Notes: generated by a model from the sequence alone, not told the origin. A stretch of 32,096 bases of DNA from VRUE01 sp035693025 (GCA_035693025.1 DASSHI010000018.1:1-32096); one strand, 5' to 3'. Counted from the stretch's first letter, positions 7,901-15,999 are shown. Program-made: numbers and translations.

Positions 7901-7977
7901 ATCGTGCACTCGCCCTCGCCCTCGCGCTCCGCCCTGGTCGGGATCCCGTGCCCGGCGACGTTCTCGTAAGCCTCCAC
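7897..7977 (-). CDS. Leaderless 26-codon upstream ORF of cysH, possible cysteine-sensing leader peptide
   Basis: A GTG codon at 7977 begins 7 nt after a TATTTT -10 box, the spacing expected of a leaderless start. It opens a 26-codon frame starting VEAYENVAG and ending EGEGECTI. The stop TGA overlaps the cysH ATG as ATGA. The only Cys codon (TGC, 7906-7908) is the third from the end, directly before cysH. Leaderless cysteine-containing small ORFs upstream of sulfur genes are known in mycobacteria as attenuators; this peptide is not the Cys-cluster type and I do not recognise it. The region could alternatively be plain 5' UTR. It is the only sizeable reading frame that links promoter and cysH. 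Confidence 0.5.
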   Translation of the reverse strand: MEAYENVAGHGIPTRAEREGEGECTI

Positions 7978-7984
7978 AGTCAGA

Positions 7985-8017
7985 AAAATAGCAAAACCTG
8001 ACAGGGATTAGGGTATT
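7985..8017 (-). promoter_or_regulatory. cysH operon promoter with overlapping inverted-repeat operator
   Basis: In an AT-rich island, TATTTT (plus-strand 7985-7990) is the candidate -10. Just upstream is AATACC-N13-GGTTTT on the minus strand (plus-strand 7993-8017), a near-perfect inverted repeat with one mismatch, covering the -35 position. ATACC/GGTAT-type half sites occur in operators of Rrf2-family regulators such as CymR or IscR. A repressor of sulfur genes acting here is inference. Confidence 0.45.
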
Positions 8018-8044
8018 TAACTCAGAGCCAGCCAGGCGACCGGC

Positions 8045-8422
8045 TCAGCTCCTCTTGCGGGCCTCGAGGATCGCCGCCGCTTCGCCCGACTCCGAGACGT
8101 ATCCGCCCTCGGGCTCGAGCGGCAGGTCGGCCTCGGCCCAACCGACGATCCCCTCGCTCAGCTTGGCCGCATCGAAGCCGGCCTCGGCGAGCGCGTCGGC
8201 GGCCATCGTCGAGCGGGTGCCGCCGCGGCAGTAGAGGACGACCGGGCGTTCGGGATCGAGCTCCCCGGTGCGCCCGGCCAGCTCGTCCAGCGGCAGGTGG
8301 GTGGCGCCGACGATGTGGCCGGCGTCCCACTCGTGCCCGGCGCGCACGTCGATCAGCTGCGCGCCGTCGTCGATCAGCTTCCGTGCCTCGTCGCGCGAGA
8401 GCTCCCGCGTCTCGTCGCTCAT
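8045..8422 (-). CDS. Single-domain rhodanese (sulfurtransferase-like) protein
   Basis: The protein has 125 residues and one rhodanese domain. The catalytic loop CRGGTR has its Cys at residue 65 (VVLYCRGGTRSTMAADAL). QLIDVRAGHEWDAGHIVGATHLPL is the conserved CH2A-like region. Such proteins move sulfane sulfur as a persulfide; the donor and acceptor are unknown. The ATG overlaps the dodecin stop by one base (TGATG), so the two are translationally coupled. The gene closes the kinase-regulator run and is followed by the cysH promoter. Confidence 0.92.
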   Translation of the reverse strand: MSDETRELSRDEARKLIDDGAQLIDVRAGHEWDAGHIVGATHLPLDELAGRTGELDPERPVVLYCRGGTRSTMAADALAEAGFDAAKLSEGIVGWAEADLPLEPEGGYVSESGEAAAILEARKRS

Positions 8423-8631
8423 CAGTCGACCTCGGTCCCCTCGACCAGGAAGGCGACCCGCACGTGGGCGCGGTACTCGTCCAGGTTCTCGCCGCGGATG
8501 CCGGTCGAGACGATGTCGACGGCGCGGATGTTGCGCAGCGTGCCCTGTGCCTGGGCGAGCGCCTGTTTCGCCGCGTCGTCGGTCGACGTCTTGGAGCTGC
8601 CGACCAGCTCGATGATTTTCACGACTGCCAT
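8422..8631 (-). CDS. Dodecin family flavin-binding protein
   Basis: The protein has 69 residues, the standard dodecin length. It reads VVKIIELVGSSKTSTDDAAKQAL, then AQGTLRNIRAVDIVSTG and AHVRVAFLVEG, matching the beta-alpha-beta-beta dodecin fold. Dodecins form hollow dodecamers that store riboflavin, FMN or CoA-related ligands. The usual Trp near the middle that stacks on flavin is replaced by a stretch reading NIRAVDIVS, so ligand choice may differ. AAGGAGG lies 6 nt before the ATG, a strong ribosome site. The start overlaps the end of the upstream small gene by 13 bp. Confidence 0.9.
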   Translation of the reverse strand: MAVVKIIELVGSSKTSTDDAAKQALAQAQGTLRNIRAVDIVSTGIRGENLDEYRAHVRVAFLVEGTEVD

Positions 8632-8816
8632 TGCGTCCCTCCTTCTAGGTGCCTCTGGACTGTGCCCTTCGCGCCCACTCCCTCAGCCAGCGCCGCCCGC
8701 TGCCACGGGCTCACCGCCTCCTCCGCCGCAGCCTCGACCGAAGCGGTATCCGCCTCGAAGCGGGCGATCGCGGCGGCGATCGCGGTCGCCTCGTCTGCGC
8801 TCGGGCTCCGGTCCAT
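8619..8816 (-). CDS. Small protein resembling acyl-CoA carboxylase epsilon subunit
   Basis: The protein has 65 residues: an N-terminal helix with DEATAIAAAIARFEAD, an Ala/Glu-rich linker, then SPWQRAALAEGV. A short helix starting with an acidic pair, followed by an Ala-rich stretch and a single conserved WxRAAxxEG segment, is the layout of the actinobacterial ACC epsilon family, which stabilises the alpha-beta carboxylase complex. The match is by pattern only, and the family is short and variable, so it may be something else. It overlaps dodecin by 13 bp and lies 38 bp after the response regulator. The carboxylase alpha chain is 6 kb away at 1004-2764. Confidence 0.5.
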   Translation of the reverse strand: MDRSPSADEATAIAAAIARFEADTASVEAAAEEAVSPWQRAALAEGVGAKGTVQRHLEGGTQWQS

Positions 8817-8854
8817 GTGCAGAGCCTATTGGGAGGGGATGGGCGCCGCCGGGC

Positions 8855-9555
<701 letters not shown>

Positions 9556-9559
<4 letters not shown>

Positions 9560-10857
9560 GCGACCGGGGTGGGGCTGGGTTGTGCGACGGGCAGGCGGAC
9601 CCAGAACGTGCTGCCCTCGCCCTCGACCGAGCGGGCGCCGATCTCGCCGCCCATGACGCTGACCATGCGCTGCGCGATCGCCAAGCCGAGTCCGAAGCCT
9701 TCCTGCTTGCGCGACTCGTCGCGGCGATAGAAGCGCTCGAAGACGCGCTCTATCTCCGCCTCGGGAATCCCGGGCCCGGTGTCGATCACTTCGAGCATCA
9801 CCTCTTTATCTCCCTCATGACGGCCGCGAACGGTAACGCGCCCGGGCAACGGCGTGTGCTTGAAGGCATTGGTGAGCAGTCCGACCAGCACCTGGCGCAG
9901 CAGCGTCGGGTCCCCCTTGGCGGCGAGCTCGGGCTCGACCTCGGTGCTCAGCTCGATGTGCGGCGGGGTCTCTACCGCGGCGACGGTGTCGCGAACGGCC
10001 GCCGCCACGTCGACCTCCTCGGTCTCCCCTGCGCCGAGCGACTCGACCCGCGCCAGGGTGAGCAGCGATTTGGTCAGCCGGTTCATCCGCTCGGCGTCCT
10101 CGGCGAGGCGGCCGAGGAAGTGATCGAGCGCGCCGGGATCGTCCTTGGCGCCCTCCTGCAGGACCTCGATCGCGCTGGAGATGCCGGCCAGCGGGTTGCG
10201 CAGCTCGTGGGCGGCGTTGGAGATGAAGTCGGCTTCTGCCAGCTCGCGGCGCATCTCGTCGGTGCGATCGCGGGCGACGACCAGCACGGCGCGCTCTTTG
10301 GGCAGCGCCCGGGCGGTCATCGCGTAGGCGCGGTCGCCCATCCGCAGCGCCGGGTGGGCGGCGAAGCCGACAGCCGTCGCGCGGCGCAGCTGCGAGCGCA
10401 TCCCCGACGGCGGCTGGCCGAGCGGGCTGAGCAGGTTGGCGGCGGCGCTGTTGGAGAAGCGCACGGCGCCGTTCTCGTCGACGACGATCACCGCGTCGGT
10501 GAGCCCGTCGAAGATCGCTTTGAGCTTGTTGCGGTCGGCGGTGAGCACGCCGAAGCTCTCCTTGAGCGAGGCCCGCATCGATTCGAGCGCCCGGGCGAGG
10601 TCGCCGATCTCGTCGCGCCCGCCGACGTCGAGGTGCGTGTCGAAGGAGCCGGCCGCGAGTTCGCCTGCGCCGTTGGAGAGGCGGCGCACGCGGCGGGAGA
10701 TGCCGAGCGCGATGAAGAAGCCGGAGAGGATGCCGAGTGCGATCGCGCCGAGGACGGCGCGGGGCCGGTCGCCGAAGAGGTAGACGACGCCCGCCGTGAG
10801 CAGGGTCACGGCCGCAAATGCGCCAACCAGCCAGAACCTGATCCCGATCCTTCGCAT
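9556..10857 (-). CDS. Membrane sensor histidine kinase (HAMP-PAS-HisKA-HATPase)
   Basis: The protein has 433 residues. Two hydrophobic segments (about 8-28 and 35-53) are separated by only a few residues, so there is almost no external sensor. A HAMP domain follows (about 53-105), then a PAS-like domain (about 110-205), then the dimerisation helix with phosphoacceptor H217 in FISNAAHELRNPLAG. The HATPase domain shows LVGLLTNAFKHTP (N box), VIDTGPGIPEAEIERVFERFYR (G1/F) and GFGLGLAIAQRM (G2). The signal is more likely intramembrane or cytoplasmic (PAS) than periplasmic. It is the first gene of a five-gene minus-strand run. A TAGTAA box lies 6 nt before the ATG and no Shine-Dalgarno sequence is visible. 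Confidence 0.94.
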
Positions 10858-10863
10858 GAGTGG

Positions 10864-10870
10864 TTACTAA
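10864..10870. promoter_or_regulatory. Near-symmetric bidirectional -10 element
   Basis: TTACTAA on plus reads TTAGTAA on minus. On minus TAGTAA lies 6 nt before the kinase ATG; on plus TACTAA lies 5 nt before an ATG at 10876 in frame with the glycosyltransferase. Only 18 bp separate the two ATGs, so both transcripts would be leaderless or nearly so. Confidence 0.4.
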
Positions 10871-10899
10871 ACAGGATGACGGCATGGGAGAATCGCCGC

Positions 10900-11646
10900 A
10901 TGAGGACGCTGGTCTTCATTCCCGCCTGGAACGAGGCGGACTCGGTCGCGGCTGTGATAGCCGGGGTGCGTGAGCACCTGCCCGAGGCCGACCTGCTGGT
11001 CGTCGACGACGGCTCCACCGACGCAACCGCGGCGAGCGCCGCCGCGGCGGGTGCGACGGTCGCCTCGCTGCCCTTCAACCAGGGCCTGGGCGCGGCGCTG
11101 CAGACCGGCTACCTCTATGCGCTGCGCGAGGGCTATGACTTCTGCGCCCACCTCGACGCCGACGGGCAGCACCCGCCCGCCGAGGTCGCCCGCCTGCTCG
11201 AGGAGGTGCGCGCCGACCGCGCCGACCTGGTGATCGGCTCGCGCTTCCACGCCGACGCCGCCGAGCGCAGCGAGGCGGACGGGGGGACGGGCGAGGATTA
11301 CCGGGCGACGATCTCACGGCGGATCGGCATCAGCGTCTTCCGCTTCTTCCTCACCCTGGCGACGCGGCAGCGCTTCACCGACACGACCAGCGGCATGCGC
11401 GCCGCGAACAGGCGAGTGATGGAGCTGTTCAGCGAGAGCTACTCCCCCGACTTCGCCGAGATCGAGTCGCTGCAGCTGGCGGTGCGCCAGGGCCTGCGGG
11501 TCGAGGAGGTGCCGGTGCGGATGCTCGAGCGGGCCGGGGGGTCCTCCTTCCTCACGCCGCTGCGCTCGGCCTTCTTCATCTTCAAGGGCATGATCGTGCT
11601 CCTGGTCGGCCAGTTCCGGCCGCGCAAGGTGGGCACGGAGCGATGA
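10900..11646 (+). CDS. Family 2 glycosyltransferase (dolichol-phosphate mannosyltransferase-like)
   Basis: The protein has 248 residues from the ATG at 10900 (MRTLVFIPAWNEADS). GT2 landmarks are VVDDGSTDAT for the nucleotide-sugar site, HLDADGQHPP as the DxD metal motif, LVIGSRF, and TTSGMRAANRRVME. The domain transfers a sugar from a nucleotide sugar, probably to a lipid carrier at the membrane inner face. There is no C-terminal membrane domain; the overlapping downstream DUF2304 protein probably supplies it. An upstream in-frame ATG at 10876 would add 8 residues and sits 5 nt after a -10 box; a GGAG 9 nt before 10900 supports the shorter form. Both starts remain possible. Confidence 0.9.
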   Translation: MRTLVFIPAWNEADSVAAVIAGVREHLPEADLLVVDDGSTDATAASAAAAGATVASLPFNQGLGAALQTGYLYALREGYDFCAHLDADGQHPPAEVARLLEEVRADRADLVIGSRFHADAAERSEADGGTGEDYRATISRRIGISVFRFFLTLATRQRFTDTTSGMRAANRRVMELFSESYSPDFAEIESLQLAVRQGLRVEEVPVRMLERAGGSSFLTPLRSAFFIFKGMIVLLVGQFRPRKVGTER

Positions 11647-12074
11647 ACGCCCTCCTCGCCGCTGCGCAGGATCCCAAGGTCCACCTGACCTCGCAGACCC
11701 GCATCCTCGCCGCGGTGATCGCGGTCGTCTTCATGCTGATGATCCTCGAGCTGATCCGCCGCGACCGTCTGCAGGAGCGCTTCAGCGTCGTCTGGTTCGT
11801 CGCCGGCCTGGGAATGCTGGCCGGGGCGGTCTTTCCCGGCCTGCTCGGCACCGTCGCCGACCTGATGGGCGTCCGCGACACCAACGTCGCCCTCTTCTCG
11901 ATCATCCTCCTGCTGCTGCTCGGCATGGCGCTCAACTTCAGCGTGATCATGTCCCGCCAGGCAGCCCAAATCACCCGCCTGGCTCAGGAGCGGGCACTGG
12001 AGAAGGCGAAGGAGCAGCAGGCGGCATCAGCCGAGAACGGCGGCGAGCCGAAACGAGAGCGCCTCGAGGGCTAG
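11643..12074 (+). CDS. DUF2304 small membrane protein
   Basis: The protein has 143 residues. Three hydrophobic stretches are visible (about 20-40, 50-70 and 82-103), with LELIRRDRLQERFSVVWFVAGLGML typical of DUF2304, then a charged, coiled-coil-like tail rich in Lys, Glu and Gln. This family is usually encoded next to GT2 glycosyltransferases and is thought to anchor or assist them in cell-surface polysaccharide synthesis. The start overlaps the glycosyltransferase stop by 4 bp (ATGA). Its 3' end overlaps the convergent holB gene by 48 bp, unusually long for this window. The molecular role is unknown. Confidence 0.85.
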   Translation: MNALLAAAQDPKVHLTSQTRILAAVIAVVFMLMILELIRRDRLQERFSVVWFVAGLGMLAGAVFPGLLGTVADLMGVRDTNVALFSIILLLLLGMALNFSVIMSRQAAQITRLAQERALEKAKEQQAASAENGGEPKRERLEG

Positions 12075-13121
12075 TTCCTCGGAGACATTGAGGTCGAAGC
12101 GGCGGCGGGTGTCCTCGACGAGCTCGACCGCACGGCGGGGGCCGCTCGGGTCGAGGTCGACCGCCCGGGACTGGAGCTGCGTCGTGCGATCGCGGTTGTA
12201 GACCACGTCGGCGGCGCCGGAGGCGGTGGCGGCGAGGTCGCGGAACCAGGCGGCGGCGAGGCGCAGGCCGAGGTCGAGCAGGTCGGTGCGGCGGCGGCGG
12301 CCGGCGCGTTTGGCCGCGTCGGCGATGTCGCGGGCCGAGCGTTTTACGCCGGCCTCCTTTTCCTCCTCCAGCGCGTCGCGGACGGCGGATTCCGCTTCCT
12401 CGCCCGCCATCTCGGCGGTCCTCAGGATCGCCCCCCAGTCCAGCGCGACCGCCTGTTCGCGCAACGCCCGCCCCTGCTCGCTCAGCAGCAGGCCGGCCAA
12501 CTCGACGTCGCCGCCGGAGAGCCGAGCTGCGGCGGCGATCTCGTCCGCGTCGGCGCCGGAGGTCGCGTCACGGAGCATCGCCTCCACCGCCTCGGGGGGC
12601 AGAGGAGCGAAATCGACCGGTTGGCAGCGCGAGGCGACCGTCTCCAGCAGCGCCGCCGGCTCGGAGCTGAGCAGGATCAGGTGGACGAACCCGGGCGGCT
12701 CCTCCAGCGTCTTCAACAGGGCGTTCTGGCTCTCGTCCCGCATCGCCTCCGCCGCCTCGATCACGAAGACCCGCTTGCCGCCTTCGTAGGGCCGGTACGC
12801 CGCAGCCCGGATGACCCGCTCCCGCACCTCCTCGACCATGTGCTGCGCCCCCTTCGGCGCCAGCCAAACCAGGTCGGGATGCGGCGAAGGATCGAGCAGC
12901 GCCCTGCGCCGCGCATCATCTGGATCGTCGGCAGCACTGGCAAGGATCTCCGCGGCAAACGCCCGCGCCGCAGCCCGCTTGCCGGCGCCGCGGGGCCCGC
13001 GGAAGAGGTAGGCGTGCGACGGTCCCGCGGCAAGGGCGGCACTCAACGCCAACCGCACCCGGGGCTGATGAGCGGTGCCGGCCTCCACCGCCGTAGAGGT
13101 TTGATTCGAATAGCGGTTCAA
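12027..13121 (-). CDS. holB: DNA polymerase III subunit delta'
   Basis: The protein has up to 364 residues. It has a AAA+ clamp-loader fold with a modified P-loop (AYLFRGPRGAGKRAAARAFA), NALLKTLEEPPGFVHLILLS for Walker B/sensor 1, and ASRCQPVDF with the SRC arginine-finger motif. It works with gamma/tau and delta to load the sliding clamp. The start is uncertain: a TTG at 13121 overlaps the tmk stop as TTGA, while a GTG at 13088 gives MEAGTAHQPRV and may be closer to the family's usual N-terminus. The first codons up to 13089 lie inside a palindromic repeat, so they may not be ancestral. It is the third gene of topA-tmk-holB. Confidence 0.9.
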   Translation of the reverse strand: MNRYSNQTSTAVEAGTAHQPRVRLALSAALAAGPSHAYLFRGPRGAGKRAAARAFAAEILASAADDPDDARRRALLDPSPHPDLVWLAPKGAQHMVEEVRERVIRAAAYRPYEGGKRVFVIEAAEAMRDESQNALLKTLEEPPGFVHLILLSSEPAALLETVASRCQPVDFAPLPPEAVEAMLRDATSGADADEIAAAARLSGGDVELAGLLLSEQGRALREQAVALDWGAILRTAEMAGEEAESAVRDALEEEKEAGVKRSARDIADAAKRAGRRRRTDLLDLGLRLAAAWFRDLAATASGAADVVYNRDRTTQLQSRAVDLDPSGPRRAVELVEDTRRRFDLNVSEELALEALSFRLAAVLG

Positions 13122-13136
13122 ACCTCTACGGCGCTC
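13089..13136. repeat. Dispersed palindromic repeat, copy 1 (tmk/holB junction)
   Basis: The perfect 16-bp arms CGCCGTAGAGGTTTGA (13089-13104) and TCAAACCTCTACGGCG (13118-13133) are separated by 13 bp, whose ends can pair further to leave a 5-nt loop AATAG. The right arm plus GCTC is identical to copy 2 at 25176-25226, and the centre AATAGCGG matches GATAGCGG of copy 2 when that is reverse-complemented. The last sense codons of tmk (AVEV plus stop) and the putative holB start lie inside it. Confidence 0.85.
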
Positions 13137-13726
13137 CCCGGGTGGCTTTGCACCGCGGCCATCACCCGCGCATGAACCTCCTCGACCGTCCCCTCAGCGT
13201 CAACCGTGACCACGCGGTCCGAGGCGATGATCGCGATCTCGTCATAGGCCTCGGCAACCGCCCGCTGCAGCTCCAGCCCCTCGGCCTCGAAGCGGTCCTC
13301 ACCGTCGGCGCGGGCAAGGCCGGCCTCCGGGTCGATCTTCAGGTAGATCGTCAGGTCGGGCCAGAGGCCGTCGATCGTCTGGTCGACGAGCGAGAGCACG
13401 TGGCTGGTGCCGAGCCCGCGGGCGCCCCCCTGGTAGGCGACGCTGGAGTCGGCGAAGCGGTCGGCGACGACGGTGCCGCCTTCCTCCAGGGCGGGCCGCA
13501 CGACCCGCGCGAGCAGGTCGGCGCGCGCCGCGGAGAAGAGCAGCAGCTCAGCGAAGGAGTCCAACTCCAGGGCCGGATCGGCAAGCAGCTCGCGGATCCG
13601 CTCGGCGGCGTCGGTCCCCCCCGGCTCGCGGATCAGCGTCGTCTCTGGGCCGAGCGCTCCGGCGAGCAGCTTCGCCTGCGTGCTCTTGCCTGAGCCATCC
13701 ACTCCCTCGAGGGAGATGAAGGTCAT
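13118..13726 (-). CDS. tmk: Thymidylate kinase
   Basis: The protein has 202 residues and makes dTDP from dTMP with ATP. The P-loop EGVDGSGKST is at residues 7-16, with REPGGTDAAERIR for dTMP binding, VVADRFADSSVAYQGGARGLG (the DR motif) and the lid region ARADGEDRFE. The start overlaps the topA stop by 4 bp (ATGA), and the stop TGA overlaps the putative holB TTG start. The final four residues and the stop are encoded by one arm of the palindromic repeat, so the C-terminus has probably been altered by insertion; the catalytic parts are intact. Confidence 0.95.
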   Translation of the reverse strand: MTFISLEGVDGSGKSTQAKLLAGALGPETTLIREPGGTDAAERIRELLADPALELDSFAELLLFSAARADLLARVVRPALEEGGTVVADRFADSSVAYQGGARGLGTSHVLSLVDQTIDGLWPDLTIYLKIDPEAGLARADGEDRFEAEGLELQRAVAEAYDEIAIIASDRVVTVDAEGTVEEVHARVMAAVQSHPGSAVEV

Positions 13727-15984
13727 TTGACGGTGGTTTTGGCCCGTTTCCGTTTGCGGGTCGCGGTGTCGGCCTTGCTCGCCTTCTTGGCTGCCTTACC
13801 GTTCTCGCCGTCCGGCGGCGGCTTCTTTTCCATCTCGGCCTTCGCGGCTTTCGCCGCTTCGCGCTCGGCGCGGCGTTTCTTCATCTCCTGCATCGACTCG
13901 CAGTCGTCGTTGAGGCAGAGGTTCCAGGGGCGGCCGCGGAAGGGGACGACTTTGAGCCGCGGCGTCTCACCGCAGACCGAGCAGCGGTCTTCCAGCTTGA
14001 AGACGTCGCCCCGCTGGGGCAGCGGGAAGGTCTGGTCACAGGACTCCGGATCGTCGAGAACCCAGCCGCTGCAGCCGACGAAGCGTTTGCCCGATTTTTT
14101 CGCCCTGATGATGCGCAGCATGTTGGGCGAGCCGTCCTCCTTCTTGCGGCCGGCTTCTTCGCAGACCTTGCAGGGGCCGAGGATGCGGTCCTCGTCCATC
14201 CCTTTCCAGATGACTTTGGCGAGCTCCTCGCGGCTGCCGTCGATCTCGGTCCAGGTCTTGTGCAGCAGGTCGCGGCTCTCGCCGACCACCTCGCCCTTGC
14301 TCATCTCACCGCCGGCGATGCGGTCCATCTCCGCCTCCAGCTGGGCGGTCATCTCCGGCGTCGCCATCGCCGGCACGTAGTTCTTGAACGCCTCGTAGAG
14401 GGCGATCCCCGTCTCGGAGGGGACCGGCGGATTGCCGTAGACGTAGCCGCGATCGAAGAGCTTCTGGATGATGTCGGCGCGGGTCGCTTTGGTGCCGAGG
14501 CCGCGCTCCTCCATCAGCTCGATCAGTTTGGCCTGCGAGATGCGCGAGGGCGGTTGGGTCTCCTTGTCGAGGATCCACGGCTCGCCGTCGAGGGCGAGGG
14601 TCTGGCCCTCCTTGAGGGCCGGGATCTCCTCGTCGGAGGAGCGCGCGTAGGTGTAGATGCCGGCGTAGCCGGGGTCGACGACGACCGAGCCACGGACGAA
14701 GTAGGTCTCCGAGCCGGCTTCGATGTCGGCGCGGGTCGACTCGGTGATCATCGGCGGGCTGAAGGTGGCGAGGAAGCGGCGCACGACCAGTTCGTAGACG
14801 CGCTTCTTGGAGCCGTCGAGGGCGCCCGGGTGGATCGCCTGGGTCGGGTAGATCGGCGGATGGTCGGTGGTCTCTTTTTTGCCGCGGGTCGGCTTCAGCT
14901 CGCCGTCGAGCAGGCCCGAGGCGGCCGAGAACTCCTTGACCTTGACCAGCGAGGCGACCAGCTCGCGCAACGGCAGCGAGGCCGGGTAGACCGTGTTGTC
15001 GGTGCGCGGGTAGGAGATGAAGCCGTCCATGTAGAGGTCCTCGGCGATCCGCATCGCGCTGGCGGGGGTGATGCCGAGGCGGCTGGAGGCATCGGTGCTG
15101 AAGGCGGTCGTGTTGTAGGGGGTCGGCGGCTTGCGCGTGTTCTTGCGCGCCGTCACCGATTTGACCGTGCCGGGCCCGGAGGTGCCGGCGAACGCCTTGT
15201 CGGCCTCGGCTTTCTCCCAGAATTTGTCGGTCGCGTGGTGCGTCTCGAAGCTCCCGTCGGGATGCTCGAACTTGGCGAACAGTTCCCAGAACGGTTTGGC
15301 GACGTGGGCGCGACGCTCCATCTCGCGCTCGACGATCAGGCCCAGGGTGGGGCTCTGCACGCGGCCGACCGAGAGGAAGTTGGAGCCGAAGCGGCGGCTG
15401 GCGAGCGAGACCGCCCGGGTCAGCGTCGCCCCCCAGAGCAGGTCGATGTCCTGGCGGGCGGCGCCGGCGTTGGCCAGCGGATAGGAGAGTTCGTCGAGCT
15501 CGTCGAAAGCGCGCTCGATCTCTTCCTTGGTCAGCGCCGAGTAGCGAGCGCGCTTGATCCGCAGGGTGCCGGCGTCGGCTTCCTCGCGCGTGCCGAGATC
15601 CGGGTTTGCCTCGAGCATCTCCTGCAGCGCCTCTAGCCCGATCAGCTCGCCCTCGCGGTCGAAGTCGGTGGCGATCACCAGCTCGTCGGCCTCTTTGGCC
15701 ATTTTGCGGATCGCTTTGACGACGTTTTTGTCGGTCGGCTGCTTGATCAGCTCGGCGTCGATCAGGTCGTGCAGGTCGGTCTTCTGCCAGTTCGAGTAAC
15801 CCTCGGGAAAGGCGGGGCCGAGCACGTGGCCCTTGAGGCCGATCGTCATCTGCTCGCCGCCGTCGGCGTCCGTCCAGGTATAGAAGGGGACTTTGTAGGT
15901 TTTGTCCGCCTTCGCCTCGTTGCGGCCGAGGATGTCGGCGATCTTCTTGGCGCTGTTGTTCTTCTCGGTGACGATCAGTCGCAT
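13723..15984 (-). CDS. topA: DNA topoisomerase I (type IA), archaeal-like
   Basis: The protein has 753 residues and relaxes negatively supercoiled DNA. The Toprim domain (1-125) has IVTEKNNSAKKIA and the acidic set D107, D109, E112 in ATDFDREGELIG. The catalytic Tyr is Y325 in GFISYPRTDNTVYP. GRVQSPTLGLIVERE is also typical. C-terminal Cys pairs (CKVCEEAGRK, GCSGWVLDDPESC, CSVCGETP, CLNDDC) form zinc-ribbon modules, followed by a Lys/Arg-rich tail from about 705. The N-terminus and the SYPRTDNTVYP context recall euryarchaeal TopA more than E. coli TopA (ITYMRTDS). A TACCCT box lies 9 nt before the ATG. It heads topA-tmk-holB with 4-bp overlaps. Confidence 0.93.
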   Translation of the reverse strand: MRLIVTEKNNSAKKIADILGRNEAKADKTYKVPFYTWTDADGGEQMTIGLKGHVLGPAFPEGYSNWQKTDLHDLIDAELIKQPTDKNVVKAIRKMAKEADELVIATDFDREGELIGLEALQEMLEANPDLGTREEADAGTLRIKRARYSALTKEEIERAFDELDELSYPLANAGAARQDIDLLWGATLTRAVSLASRRFGSNFLSVGRVQSPTLGLIVEREMERRAHVAKPFWELFAKFEHPDGSFETHHATDKFWEKAEADKAFAGTSGPGTVKSVTARKNTRKPPTPYNTTAFSTDASSRLGITPASAMRIAEDLYMDGFISYPRTDNTVYPASLPLRELVASLVKVKEFSAASGLLDGELKPTRGKKETTDHPPIYPTQAIHPGALDGSKKRVYELVVRRFLATFSPPMITESTRADIEAGSETYFVRGSVVVDPGYAGIYTYARSSDEEIPALKEGQTLALDGEPWILDKETQPPSRISQAKLIELMEERGLGTKATRADIIQKLFDRGYVYGNPPVPSETGIALYEAFKNYVPAMATPEMTAQLEAEMDRIAGGEMSKGEVVGESRDLLHKTWTEIDGSREELAKVIWKGMDEDRILGPCKVCEEAGRKKEDGSPNMLRIIRAKKSGKRFVGCSGWVLDDPESCDQTFPLPQRGDVFKLEDRCSVCGETPRLKVVPFRGRPWNLCLNDDCESMQEMKKRRAEREAAKAAKAEMEKKPPPDGENGKAAKKASKADTATRKRKRAKTTVK

Positions 15985-15993
15985 GGGGCGGCG

Positions 15994-15999
15994 AGGGTA
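15994..15999 (-). promoter_or_regulatory. Candidate -10 box of topA (leaderless)
   Basis: TACCCT on the minus strand lies 9 nt before the topA ATG, with only C/G-rich sequence and no Shine-Dalgarno between. It is the same hexamer as at msrB and the HAD gene. Confidence 0.4.

Noticed and set aside
13111..13136. GGTTCAAACC as the T-arm of a tRNA
   Set aside because: No acceptor, D or anticodon stem surrounds it; the sequence belongs to a long palindrome present twice.
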